64,000 nucleotides of DNA, taken from positions 2,480,001-2,544,000 of the forward strand of contig NC_015726.1 of assembly GCF_000219215.1 (NCBI RefSeq), given 5' to 3'. The notes below the pieces were generated by a model. It did not search any database. It saw only the letters and a program-made list of their open reading frames with translations, and was not told the DNA's origin. The stretch is from Cupriavidus necator N-1 (GTDB taxonomy: Bacteria; Pseudomonadota; Gammaproteobacteria; Burkholderiales; Burkholderiaceae). This document shows, piece after piece, positions 19,133-27,152 of the stretch (positions are counted from its first letter, which is position 1; each line of letters opens with the position of its first letter). A program made the translations under genes and the position numbers.

Positions 19133-20656
19133 ATGACTGTCATCAAGCAAGAAGACCTCATCCAGAGCGTCGCCGACTCCCTGCAGTACATCAGCTACTA
19201 CCACCCGATGGACTACATCACCAGCCTGGGCCGCGCCTATGAGCTGGAGCAGAGCCCGGCGGCCAAGGACGCGATCGCGCAGATCCTGACCAACAGCCGC
19301 ATGTGCGCCGAGGGCAAGCGCCCGATCTGCCAGGACACCGGCATCGTCACGATCTTCGTCAAGGTGGGGATGGGCGTGCGCTGGGACGGCGCCACCATGG
19401 GCCTGACCGACATGATCAACGAGGGTGTGCGCCGCGGCTACACGCACCCCGACAACGTGCTGCGCGCGTCGATCGTCAGCCCGCCCGAAGGCGGCCGCAA
19501 GAACACCAAGGACAACACCCCGGCGGTGATCCACTACGAAGTGGTGCCGGGCAACACCGTCGACATCCAGGTCGCGGCCAAGGGCGGCGGCTCGGAGAAC
19601 AAGTCCAAGTTCGTGATGCTGAACCCCTCGGACTCGATCGTCGACTGGGTGCTGAAGACCGTGCCGACCATGGGCGCCGGCTGGTGCCCGCCGGGCATGC
19701 TGGGCATCGGCATCGGCGGCACCGCCGAGAAGGCCATGGTGATGGCCAAGGAATCGCTGATGGAGTCCATCGACATCCAGGACATCATCGCCCGCGGCCC
19801 GAAGGACTGGGTCGAGGAACTGCGCGTCGAGCTGTACGAGAAGGTCAACGCGCTCGGCATCGGCGCGCAGGGCCTGGGCGGCCTGGCCACCGTGCTGGAC
19901 GTCAAGATCATGGCCTGCCCGACGCACGCCGCGTCCAAGCCGGTCGCGATGATCCCCAACTGCGCCGCCACCCGCCACGTGCACTTCACGCTGGACGGCA
20001 GCGGCCCGGCCAAGCTGGAAGCGCCTGACCTGTCGCAATGGCCGAAGGTCGAGTGGGCACCGAACACCGAGACCTCCAAGCGCGTCGACCTGAACACGCT
20101 GACGCCGGAAGAAGTCGCCTCGTGGAAGCCGGGCCAGACCCTGCTGCTCAACGGCAAGATGCTGACCGGCCGCGACGCCGCGCACAAGCGCATCGCCGAC
20201 ATGCTGGCCAAGGGCGAGAAGCTGCCGGTGGACTTCAAGAACCGCGTGATCTACTACGTCGGCCCGGTCGATCCGGTGCGCGACGAGGCCGTTGGCCCGG
20301 CCGGCCCCACCACCGCCACGCGCATGGACAAGTTCACCGAGATGATGCTGGCCGAAACCGGCCTGATCTCGATGATCGGCAAGGCCGAGCGCGGCCCGGT
20401 GGCGATCGAGGCCATCAAGAAGCACAAGTCGGCCTACCTGATGGCCGTGGGCGGCGCCGCCTACCTGGTGGCCAAGGCGATCAAGGAGGCCAAGGTGGTC
20501 GGCTTCGAAGACCTCGGCATGGAAGCGATCTACGAGTTCGACGTCAAGGACATGCCGGTGACGGTTGCGGTGGACAGCGAAGGCACCTCGGTGCACAAGA
20601 CTGGCCCGGCCGAATGGCAAGCCAAGATCGGCAAGATCCCGGTCGCCGCGCTGTAA
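19133..20656 (+). CDS. fumA: Class I fumarate hydratase
   Basis: Interconverts fumarate and (S)-malate in the TCA cycle using an oxygen-sensitive [4Fe-4S] cluster. 507 residues. Cluster cysteines are visible in RPICQDTGIVTIFV, in IMACPTHAASKP and in MIPNCAATRH. The C-terminal domain has GPAGPTTATRMDKFTEMMLA and KHKSAYLMAVGGAAYLVAKA. The start at 19133 (MTVIKQEDLIQSVADSL) agrees with the family; a longer ORF upstream is not supported. A -10-like TATGAT lies at 19091-19096. Whether a class II fumC exists elsewhere is not visible. Confidence 0.95.
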   Translation: MTVIKQEDLIQSVADSLQYISYYHPMDYITSLGRAYELEQSPAAKDAIAQILTNSRMCAEGKRPICQDTGIVTIFVKVGMGVRWDGATMGLTDMINEGVRRGYTHPDNVLRASIVSPPEGGRKNTKDNTPAVIHYEVVPGNTVDIQVAAKGGGSENKSKFVMLNPSDSIVDWVLKTVPTMGAGWCPPGMLGIGIGGTAEKAMVMAKESLMESIDIQDIIARGPKDWVEELRVELYEKVNALGIGAQGLGGLATVLDVKIMACPTHAASKPVAMIPNCAATRHVHFTLDGSGPAKLEAPDLSQWPKVEWAPNTETSKRVDLNTLTPEEVASWKPGQTLLLNGKMLTGRDAAHKRIADMLAKGEKLPVDFKNRVIYYVGPVDPVRDEAVGPAGPTTATRMDKFTEMMLAETGLISMIGKAERGPVAIEAIKKHKSAYLMAVGGAAYLVAKAIKEAKVVGFEDLGMEAIYEFDVKDMPVTVAVDSEGTSVHKTGPAEWQAKIGKIPVAAL

Positions 20657-20695
20657 GCAAGGCAACGCGGTAGAATCTGCCGTCGCGCTCGAAGA

Positions 20696-20722
20696 AAGCC
20701 GGGTTCCGACCCGGCTTTTTTC
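20696..20722 (+). terminator. Rho-independent terminator after fumarase
   Basis: AAGCCGGG-TTCCGA-CCCGGCTT with a following T-run (TTTTTTCT). It separates fumarase from murI, which starts 30 bases later. Confidence 0.88.
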
Positions 20723-20751
20723 TGCCCAATTTTCTGTTGCCCTCCCCTCCC

Positions 20752-21561
20752 GTGAACCCCGCACCCATCGGCGTCTTCGATTCCGGCCTCGGCGGCCTGT
20801 CCGTGCTGCGCGAGATCCGCGCGCTGCTGCCCCATGAATCGCTGCTGTACCTGGCGGATTCAAAATACGCGCCCTATGGCGAGAAGCCCGAGGCCTTTGT
20901 CGAGGCGCGCACGCTGCAGGCCTGCGAATGGCTGCTCGGCCAGGGTTGCAAGGCGCTGGTGATCGCCTGCAATACCGCCACCATGCATGCGGTGCAGGCG
21001 CTGCGCGAGCGGCTGACGGTGCCGATCATCGGCGTCGAGCCGGGCCTGAAGCCCGCCGCCGCGGCCAGCCGCAGCAAGGTCGTAGGCGTGCTGGCCACCG
21101 CCAATACGCTCAAGAGCGCCAAGTTCGCACGGCTGCTGGCATCGCTGGAAGGCGAAAGCCGCTTCCTGTGCGAGGCGGGCCTGGGACTGGTGTCGCTGAT
21201 CGAGCAAGGCGAGACCGACGGCCCGGCCGTGCGCCAGCGCCTGGACGCCTACCTGACGCCCATGCTGGAGGCCGGCGCCGACACGCTGGTGCTGGGCTGC
21301 ACCCACTACCCTTTTCTCTCCGGCACGATCCGGGCGATGGTTGGCGACCAGCTGGCACTGGTCGACACCGGCAGCGCCATTGCGCGCCAGCTGGCGCGCA
21401 AGCTGGCCGAACACAAGCTCGCCGCCGCGCCAGATGGCGCCCCTCACGACCGCTTTGCCTCCACCAAGGACGCCGCGCACCTGCGTGCGATGGCAGCCAC
21501 GCTGCTGCAGGTGGAAGCGGATGCGGAAACGGTGGTGATCGAGCCGGCGCCGGCGCTCTGA
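20752..21561 (+). CDS. murI: Glutamate racemase
   Basis: Converts L-glutamate to D-glutamate for peptidoglycan. 269 residues from the GTG at 20752 (a TTG 15 bases upstream is also possible; neither has a clear ribosome-binding site). Landmarks are PIGVFDSGLGGLSVLREI, YAPYGEKP, the first catalytic cysteine in IACNTATMHA and the second in LVLGCTHYPF. It is preceded by the fumarase terminator, so it needs its own promoter or readthrough. Its stop is 12 bases from a large hairpin shared with the convergent AAA gene. Confidence 0.93.
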   Translation: MNPAPIGVFDSGLGGLSVLREIRALLPHESLLYLADSKYAPYGEKPEAFVEARTLQACEWLLGQGCKALVIACNTATMHAVQALRERLTVPIIGVEPGLKPAAAASRSKVVGVLATANTLKSAKFARLLASLEGESRFLCEAGLGLVSLIEQGETDGPAVRQRLDAYLTPMLEAGADTLVLGCTHYPFLSGTIRAMVGDQLALVDTGSAIARQLARKLAEHKLAAAPDGAPHDRFASTKDAAHLRAMAATLLQVEADAETVVIEPAPAL

Positions 21562-21572
21562 CCGGCGCCCTT

Positions 21573-21635
21573 AGAACCCGATTCATAATGAAGAAGGGGC
21601 GCATGCGTCCCCTTCTTCATTATGAAATGGGTTCT
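21573..21635. terminator. Very long bidirectional hairpin between convergent genes
   Basis: A near-perfect 63-base inverted repeat. Each arm is about 30 bases (AGAACCC, then TTCATAATGAAGAAGGGG in each direction) with a 2-base mismatch and a short GC centre. It lies after murI and reaches the stop codon of the AAA gene, so it probably terminates both transcripts. It is markedly less GC-rich than its surroundings. Confidence 0.8.
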
Positions 21636-23935
21636 TACTGCAGGAAGCCCAGTGGCCGGTGCTCCCGCACCTCGGGCTTGATCGCGTGTTCCTGGCGCAG
21701 CTGTGCCAGGAACTCATCCGGCGTCAGCGCCTCGCCCAACAGCACGCACTGGCGCTTGACCGTGGCGAAGTCGCCCGGCGTCAGGCAATCCATCATATCC
21801 AGCTCACGGCGCATGCTGTCGGTCAGGCCGGCGGCGTCGCCGTCAAGCGCCTCGTCGACAAACATCGCCACGCGCTGCGCGGGCTTGAGCGCCAGGAAGC
21901 GGATCTTGAACGAGAAGCGGCGCAGCGCGGCCTCGTCGATGCGATCGAACAGGTTGGTGGTGCAGATAAAGATGCCGTTGAAGCGCTCCATGCCCTGCAG
22001 CATCTCGTTGACCTCGGAGATCTCATAGTTGCGCACCGCCTGCTGGCGGCTCTGCATGAAGCTGTCGGCCTCGTCCAGCAGCAGCACCGCCCCATCCTCT
22101 TCGGCGCGCGCAAACATGGCGGCGATCTGCTGCTCGGTCTCGCCCACATATTTGCTCATCAGGTCGGAGGCGCGGCGGATCATCAGCGGCAGGTCCAGCT
22201 CGGCCGCGATATGCTCGGCCAGCGCGGTCTTGCCGGTGCCGGGCGGGCCGTAGAAGCACAGCGTGCCGCGCTGGCGCACGCGCAGCGCGTCGACGATCTT
22301 GACCACCTCGTAGCGGGTTTCCAGGTGCAGGTTTTCCAGCCGGTAGTGCGTGACCACCGGCCGCGCCTCGGCCTCGGGGCGCAGCCCCATGGCGCGGTCG
22401 GCGTGTTCCAGCTGGCGCAGGATCAGCGCTTCCACCGGCTCTTCCACGTCGGGCCGCGCCAGCTCGACGAAGCGCGCGGCCGACTGCACCTGTGCCGGCG
22501 TCAGCGTCTTGCGCCCGGCCAGCCCGGTGATAAAGGCGTCGCTGACATCCAGCCCGCCCAGGTGCTTGCGGATGATGTTCTCGCGCACCAGTGGCGGCGG
22601 AATCTTCAACTCCAGGTGGAACTGGAAGCGGCGCAGGTAAGCGGGGTCGATCTGGCGGATCGAATTGGAGATCCAGATCACCGGCACCGGGTTCTGCTCG
22701 AGCGTCTGGTTGACCCAGGCCTTGCCGTTCACCGAGGCGCGCGTGTCTTCCTGGCCGAACAGGCTCATCAGTTCGCGCGCGCTGCCGGGGAAGACGTCTT
22801 CCACCTCATCGAACAGCAGCGCGGTATGGGCACGCCCGCGCAGGAAGGCCTGCGACACCTGCAGCGAGCGGTAGCGGTCCTTGCCCGACAGGCTGTTGCC
22901 GTCGCGGTCCAGGCAATCGACTTCGTACAGCTCGCAGCCCGCCTCGCGCGCGAGCAGCCGCGCAAACTCAGTCTTGCCGGTACCGGGCGGGCCATAGATC
23001 AGCACGTTGACGCCGCTGGCGTGCTGGCGCGTGGCATTGCTCAGCAGCGCGCACAGGTAGCGCGCGTCGGTCTCGACATGGGGATAGTCGGCAGTGGTCA
23101 GCGTGGGCGGCGCGGCCGGGCGGGTGAAGACCGCCATCATCTCGGCCTCATTGGCGTAATTGCCCAGCAGCACGTGCAGCAGCCGATCGGACAGCCGCAT
23201 CAGGTCGCCCAGGTCGGTCACGCTGTTTTCCGGCAGCGGCTGCTCGATCAGGTTCAGCGTCTCCAGCCGCGAGCCGGGCCGCAGCGAGGCGGCCACGTCG
23301 GCCGCGCCGGCGCCGGTCAGCCCGGCCAGGATCTGGAACGCTTCCTGGCTGTGCGCCACCTTGCAGTCGACCATCACCGCGCGCAGGTCGCGCTTGTACT
23401 TGGCCAGCGCCGCGTACAGCAGCAGCTTGCGCTCGTGCTCGGGCAGGTCCAGCACACGGCTGAGCATGTCGATATTGCGCACCAGCAGCACGCGCTCGCC
23501 TTCCAGCCGCTGGGCGATGGCCGCGGCCGACGCGTCGAACACGGCGAACATGTCCTTGGCGTGGTGCTTGACGTACTCGTCCAGGTAATAGAACAGCGCG
23601 CTTTCATCGAACGCGCTGTTCCACTGGCCGTGGCGGTCCAGGAATTCCTCAGGGGTCAGGCGGGCGGTGCCCTTCCAGGCGGGCATGTCGGCGCAGCGCG
23701 CGGCCAGGAAGCGCTGCACGCGCAGCACCACGCCGTACGGCCAAACCATCTCCTGCGCGCTGACGGTCAGGACATCGTTGATATTGCTGCGCAGGTTGAA
23801 GCGCGGGCCCAGTGCGCAGACCACGCGCAGGGCAAACTGGGCGCACATCCAGTCCAATGCTGAGCTGGACGATGTGCCAGGCATGGAGCGCAGAATCGTC
23901 GATCGGTCATCTTCAGCAAAACGTGTGAAGTCCAT
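21635..23935 (-). CDS. Tandem-AAA ATPase of unknown function
   Basis: 766 residues with two AAA modules. Module 1: Walker A YGPPGTGKTE (about 314-322), Walker B ALLFDEVEDVF (about 372), an R-R-F arginine-finger-like AYLRRF. Module 2: Walker A YGPPGTGKTA (about 562-570), Walker B LLLDEADSF (about 618), AALRRFSF. Both have intact ATP-binding and hydrolysis residues. The first roughly 280 residues are helical with no domain I recognise and would be the substrate-recruiting part. The layout recalls Cdc48/p97-type unfoldases or remodellers, but the sequence is not Cdc48, FtsH, ClpA or RuvB. It has no operon partner: murI is convergent, and the iron-transport genes are divergent after 367 bases. 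Function not known. Confidence 0.82.
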   Translation of the reverse strand: MDFTRFAEDDRSTILRSMPGTSSSSALDWMCAQFALRVVCALGPRFNLRSNINDVLTVSAQEMVWPYGVVLRVQRFLAARCADMPAWKGTARLTPEEFLDRHGQWNSAFDESALFYYLDEYVKHHAKDMFAVFDASAAAIAQRLEGERVLLVRNIDMLSRVLDLPEHERKLLLYAALAKYKRDLRAVMVDCKVAHSQEAFQILAGLTGAGAADVAASLRPGSRLETLNLIEQPLPENSVTDLGDLMRLSDRLLHVLLGNYANEAEMMAVFTRPAAPPTLTTADYPHVETDARYLCALLSNATRQHASGVNVLIYGPPGTGKTEFARLLAREAGCELYEVDCLDRDGNSLSGKDRYRSLQVSQAFLRGRAHTALLFDEVEDVFPGSARELMSLFGQEDTRASVNGKAWVNQTLEQNPVPVIWISNSIRQIDPAYLRRFQFHLELKIPPPLVRENIIRKHLGGLDVSDAFITGLAGRKTLTPAQVQSAARFVELARPDVEEPVEALILRQLEHADRAMGLRPEAEARPVVTHYRLENLHLETRYEVVKIVDALRVRQRGTLCFYGPPGTGKTALAEHIAAELDLPLMIRRASDLMSKYVGETEQQIAAMFARAEEDGAVLLLDEADSFMQSRQQAVRNYEISEVNEMLQGMERFNGIFICTTNLFDRIDEAALRRFSFKIRFLALKPAQRVAMFVDEALDGDAAGLTDSMRRELDMMDCLTPGDFATVKRQCVLLGEALTPDEFLAQLRQEHAIKPEVREHRPLGFLQ

Positions 23936-24302
23936 GGACGGGTCCCCGAGCGCGCTGTGCGCGATGGCGGGGCCGCGACCGGCGCACCGCCACGTCTGCA
24001 GTTTCTTCCTATGCTAGCGCGCTTTGGTGCCAACCGCGCATCCCCGTGCGCAACGGGCGCCGGCGATTGTGGCCTGGGGCACCGAAGCGCAGCCAAGTGC
24101 CAGAGCGCGCCAGCGCGCGTGCACCACTGCATCACCTCCCGAAATGCTGCCTGGACTTGCCGGTATAACGTGCCGGGGCAGAAAATTCCAGTTGCGACGC
24201 ACAAATCACAACAAATAAGAATCATTATCGTTTATACTGGCCAGCTGACACGCTGCCCCAGAGTGGCGCTCCCACGGCAACCCAGTTGAAGGAGCGTTTA
24301 TC
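23936..24302. other. Promoter region between AAA gene and tonB cluster
   Basis: The 367 bases contain no supported gene. The right-hand third is AT-rich and carries the Fur-box-like site, the -10 element TATACT (24233-24238) and the micropeptide ribosome-binding site. The left part should hold the promoter of the AAA gene; none is obvious. Confidence 0.5.
24213..24231 (+). promoter_or_regulatory. Fur box upstream of the tonB cluster
   Basis: AAATAAGAATCATTATCGT fits most positions of the 19-base GATAATGATAATCATTATC Fur consensus. It sits just before the -10 element TATACT (24233-24238), so Fur with iron would block transcription of the micropeptide and tonB-exbB-exbD. Confidence 0.82.
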
Positions 24303-24368
24303 ATGGAATTGCTGCTTAGCCTGCTGGTCGGTTGCGGCATCTCGCTGATCCTGTTTTATCGCAAGTGA
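24303..24368 (+). CDS. 21-residue membrane micropeptide ahead of tonB
   Basis: A short ORF encoding MELLLSLLVGCGISLILFYR-K, i.e. one hydrophobic helix with a positively charged end and one cysteine. It has a strong ribosome-binding site (GAAGGAG about 7 bases before the ATG) and is the first ORF after the Fur box and -10 element. tonB follows 53 bases later, so it would be co-transcribed. Too small for ORF callers. Size and composition suggest an inner-membrane micropeptide or a translated leader; I know no function for it. Confidence 0.62.
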   Translation: MELLLSLLVGCGISLILFYRK

Positions 24369-24421
24369 CGGCGCACAGCGCCGCTGCGGTGCCACCGCTG
24401 GCAGACTTTTGTTGTTGACAC

Positions 24422-25081
24422 ATGTTCGACCAACGCTTCCTCAAGATTACGCTCGCCGTACTGCTGTTCCACGTCGGCCTGCTCTACCTGATCCAAAGCG
24501 GCCTGGGCCGCAAGCTGACCGAGGCGGTGATCTCGCCGGAAATCGTCGCGCGCATCATCCCGCTGGAGCCTCCCAAGCAGGAAGCCCCGCCGGAGCCGCC
24601 CAAACCCAAGCCCAAGCAGGAAACCCCGCCCAAGCAGGTGAGGGTGACCACGCCCAAGCCCACCCCGCCGCAGCCCAAGCCAACCCCGCAGCCGGTAGCC
24701 AGCCTGCCGCCGACGCCGAACGCGCCCGAGGCCCCGCCCGCGCCGCCGGCACCCCCGGCACCGGCCGCTGAGCCCGCCCCGGCACCGGTATCTGCCGCGC
24801 CGCGCGCAGTCGGCATCGGCGAAATCCAGTGCACGCCGCCGCAACCGAAGTATCCTTCCCAGTCACGCCGCATGGGCGAGACCGGCAAGGCCGTGGTGCG
24901 CCTGACCACCGACGAAAGCGGCAAGGTCGTGAAGACTTCCGTCGTATCCTCGAGCGGTTCGTCGCGCCTGGACCAGGCCGCCGTGGAAGCCGTGCAGTCC
25001 ATGCGCTGCAAGCCTTACCTGGACAACGGCCGCGCCGTCGCCGTCACGGCGCAGCAGCCGATCGGCTTCGAACTGAACTGA
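24422..25081 (+). CDS. tonB: TonB energy-transducing protein
   Basis: 219 residues. An N-terminal membrane helix (ITLAVLLFHVGLLYLIQSGL) is followed by a long Pro/Lys/Glu-rich periplasmic spacer (about residues 49-130, with EPPKPKPKQETPPKQ) and a TonB C-terminal domain (about 130-219) with PPQPKYPSQSRRMGETGKAV and VVSSSGSSRLDQAAVEAVQ. TonB links the ExbB-ExbD proton channel to outer-membrane receptors for siderophores and heme. It is upstream of exbB and exbD in the same direction, behind a Fur box, so it should be induced when iron is low. Confidence 0.95.
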   Translation: MFDQRFLKITLAVLLFHVGLLYLIQSGLGRKLTEAVISPEIVARIIPLEPPKQEAPPEPPKPKPKQETPPKQVRVTTPKPTPPQPKPTPQPVASLPPTPNAPEAPPAPPAPPAPAAEPAPAPVSAAPRAVGIGEIQCTPPQPKYPSQSRRMGETGKAVVRLTTDESGKVVKTSVVSSSGSSRLDQAAVEAVQSMRCKPYLDNGRAVAVTAQQPIGFELN

Positions 25082-25143
25082 CCGCCCCAGATTTCCGATC
25101 TCTGATCTGACTTAAACCAAGCGAACTCACCAGGAACCAACAC

Positions 25144-25872
25144 ATGCAGGACCTCGGACTCTCCCACCTCTGGACGCAAGGCGACTTCGTCATGCGTGCG
25201 ACCGCGATCATTCTGCTGATCATGTCGCTCGCCTCATGGATCGTGATCCTTACCAAGGCGTGGGATCTGGTGCGCCTGAAGAAGATGGCGCACGGCGCGG
25301 AAAAGCGCTTCTGGCACTCGGACGATTTCGACCACGCGCTCGAAACCCTGGGCGCCAGCGATGCCAACCCGTTCCGCACGCTGGCCATCGCCGGCAAGGA
25401 AGCCGCCCAGCACCATCGCGCCAGCCAGCCGCAGCTGCACGACGTGATGGACATCTCCGACTGGCTGACCCGCTCGCTCAAGAGCTCCATCGATGATTCG
25501 GTGGCGCACATGCAGTCGGGTCTGGCAGTGCTGGCCTCGGTGGGCTCGACCGCACCGTTCGTCGGCCTGTTCGGCACCGTGTGGGGCATCTACCACGCGC
25601 TGATCGGCATCGGCGCCTCGGGCGTGCCGACCATCGACAAGGTTGCCGGCCCCGTGGGCGAGGCGCTGATCATGACCGCCTTTGGCCTGGCCGTGGCGAT
25701 TCCCGCCGTGCTGGGCTATAACGCCCTTACCCGCGGCAACAAGTCGGTGATCTCGAAGCTCAACCGCTTTGCCCACGACCTGCACGCCTACTTCGTCACC
25801 GGCGCGCGCGTGCGCCCCACCGGCGCCCGCACCGAAGACGGCACCGTGCGCCTGGCCGCGGCACAGCGCTAA
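25144..25872 (+). CDS. exbB: ExbB proton-channel subunit
   Basis: 242 residues of the MotA/TolQ/ExbB family with three membrane helices: one near the N terminus (AIILLIMSLASWIVILTKAW) and two after the cytoplasmic loop (AVLASVGSTAPFVGLFGTVW and ALIMTAFGLAVAIPAVLGY). The motif APFVGLFGTVWGIYHALIGI is typical of ExbB. With ExbD it forms the proton-driven motor that energises TonB. It starts 62 bases after tonB and is followed by exbD after 21 bases. TolQ is an alternative, but the tonB partner argues for ExbB. Confidence 0.95.
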   Translation: MQDLGLSHLWTQGDFVMRATAIILLIMSLASWIVILTKAWDLVRLKKMAHGAEKRFWHSDDFDHALETLGASDANPFRTLAIAGKEAAQHHRASQPQLHDVMDISDWLTRSLKSSIDDSVAHMQSGLAVLASVGSTAPFVGLFGTVWGIYHALIGIGASGVPTIDKVAGPVGEALIMTAFGLAVAIPAVLGYNALTRGNKSVISKLNRFAHDLHAYFVTGARVRPTGARTEDGTVRLAAAQR

Positions 25873-25893
25873 ACCGCTAGCAAGGAAGTCATC

Positions 25894-26307
25894 ATGGCAT
25901 TCGGTACTCTCGACAGCGACGACGACGAGGTGATGAGCGAGATCAACATGACGCCACTGGTCGACGTCATGCTGGTGCTGCTGATTATCTTCATCATCAC
26001 CATCCCCGTGATCAACCACGCGGTGAAGATCGACCTGCCGCGCGCCACCAACACCCCGAACGACCCGAAGCCGCAGAGCATCAACGTCTCGATCGACGCC
26101 AGTGGCAAGGTCTTCTGGAACCAGGTGGAAGTGGACCAGGCCACGCTGGAAAGCAATATCGCGCTGGCCGCGCAGCAGCAGCCGCAGCCTGAGCTGCACC
26201 TGCGCGCGGACCGCGAGGTGCGCTACGAGCGCGTGGCCGAGGTCATGGCCGCCGCGCAGCACGGCGGCCTGGGCAAGATCGGCTTTATCACCGAACCCAA
26301 GCAGTAG
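25894..26307 (+). CDS. exbD: ExbD periplasmic/channel subunit
   Basis: 137 residues. A single N-terminal membrane helix contains the proton-carrying aspartate in EINMTPLVDVMLVLLIIFII, followed by a periplasmic domain with SIDASGKVFWNQVEV, ELHLRADREVRYERVAEVM and GLGKIGFITEP. It completes the TonB-ExbB-ExbD complex and is the last gene of the operon. The stop is followed 23 bases later by a long hairpin. Confidence 0.95.
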   Translation: MAFGTLDSDDDEVMSEINMTPLVDVMLVLLIIFIITIPVINHAVKIDLPRATNTPNDPKPQSINVSIDASGKVFWNQVEVDQATLESNIALAAQQQPQPELHLRADREVRYERVAEVMAAAQHGGLGKIGFITEPKQ

Positions 26308-26330
26308 GCGGGCGCCACCAGGCGCTCCGG

Positions 26331-26366
26331 AACGGCAAAGGGCACCTCAGGGTGCCCTTTGCCGTT
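26331..26366. terminator. Hairpin after exbD
   Basis: AACGGCAAAGGGCAC and GTGCCCTTTGCCGTT form a perfect 15-bp stem with a 6-base loop (CTCAGG). There is no clear T-run beyond the stem, but its strength and place make it a likely terminator or mRNA-end stabiliser. Confidence 0.75.
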
Positions 26367-26466
26367 GATGCCGCCGATTCATGCGACCAGCCTGCGCTGC
26401 GTCGTCGCCGCGGCCCCTTCCCCGCCGCTCATGGTCGTTCCGCGAATCTTAGTCGGAAGCTATTGT

Positions 26467-26485
26467 AATGATAACGATTCTTATT
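26467..26485 (+). promoter_or_regulatory. Fur box upstream of hemP
   Basis: AATGATAACGATTCTTATT agrees well with the Fur consensus and is embedded in AT-rich sequence (TTATTTAATAT follows). It lies 115 bases before the hemP GTG. Confidence 0.82.
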
Positions 26486-26581
26486 TAATATCTTTCCATC
26501 GACTGCGCCATGACCGGCGCGCCCTTTTTGCAGAACGGAGCCAGAAGATGAGCACACTTTCCCTGCCGCTGTCGCAACCGC

Positions 26582-26878
26582 GTGGAAGTCACCCGCCGCC
26601 GGCTGTCGCTGCGCCGCGTCGAGGTCGCCGCGCAACCGCGCCGCGAGGCCAGCGCGAAGGCAGCACCGTCGACCATCGCATCCGTGAAGTCCGCGGTAGC
26701 GGCCCTGCCCGCCCGGCTGGAGGCACTGGTGCGCGACAGCCTGTCGCCGGCACCTGCCGGCGAGCCGGTGGCCCTGGACGCCATCATGCACGGCGCCAGC
26801 ACCCTGCCGATCCTGCACAACGGCGAGGTCTACACGCTGCGCGTCACGCGCTACGGCAAGCTGATCCTGACGAAATGA
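26582..26878 (+). CDS. hemP: HemP-family hemin uptake protein
   Basis: 98 residues if started at the GTG at 26582. The last third has the HemP pattern: LPILHNGEVYTLRVTRYGK and then LILTK. HemP proteins are small, iron-regulated and needed for heme use in some Burkholderiaceae; they have been linked to control of heme receptor genes. A good ribosome-binding site and ATG (26548, MSTLSLPLSQPRGS) lie just upstream but in the next frame, and no ATG is available in the hemP frame after a stop at 26549-26551. So either the weak GTG is used, or a one-base difference or frameshift joins the two. The gene itself looks intact in its conserved end. Confidence 0.72.
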   Translation: MEVTRRRLSLRRVEVAAQPRREASAKAAPSTIASVKSAVAALPARLEALVRDSLSPAPAGEPVALDAIMHGASTLPILHNGEVYTLRVTRYGKLILTK

Positions 26879-26884
26879 CGCGGC

Positions 26885-27120
26885 CCTGGGGCGCGATACC
26901 GCAAGGTTGAAGCCAGAGGGAAGCGATCGAGACCCGCGTTGGGCGCGGGTGCCACGTACGTGGCAGTAAAAACTCTTGTGGGGACCACCTCGGAACGAGG
27001 TGTTGGGGCAGTAGCCAGGTACTGGTGTCGCGGGCGGGATTCAGACCCCACGCCGGACCGACCGTACCCAGCCATGCCCTCTTTTATGCCGCCCCGCAGG
27101 CCATGCCTGCGGGGCATTTT
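26885..27120 (+). ncRNA. Probable structured RNA with terminator, after hemP
   Basis: This 236-base stretch has no believable ORF but several strong local hairpins: ACCCGCG-TTGGG-CGCGGGT (26932-26950), the 14-base palindrome GCCACGTACGTGGC (26951-26964), CACCTCG-GAA-CGAGGTG (26986-27002), CCAG-GTA-CTGG (27015-27025), and a possible long-range GGTAC/GTACC pairing (27019-27068). It ends in a terminator on the plus strand, GCCCCGCAGG/CCTGCGGGGC then ATTTTC (27091-27119). It may be an independent small RNA or the 3' region of hemP mRNA. It does not match 6S, 4.5S, RNase P or tmRNA cores that I know. Confidence 0.5.
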
Positions 27121-27152
27121 CATGTGCCGGCACAGTGGCCGGCGCAAGGGCT

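Noticed and set aside
20665..20695. TAGAAT at 20671-20676 as a murI promoter
   Set aside because: Its transcript would start only about a dozen bases before the fumarase terminator, so it would be stopped at once; no -35 is seen.
19085..20863. 592-residue minus-strand ORF opposite fumarase
   Set aside because: Antisense shadow of fumA, low-complexity.
21659..23863. 734-residue plus-strand ORF opposite the AAA gene
   Set aside because: Antisense shadow. The AAA frame has intact Walker motifs on the minus strand.
26359..26910. Plus-strand ORF covering hemP in another frame
   Set aside because: Only the first few residues after ATG 26548 might matter; the rest is Arg/Pro/Gly noise and the conserved HemP end is in the neighbouring frame.
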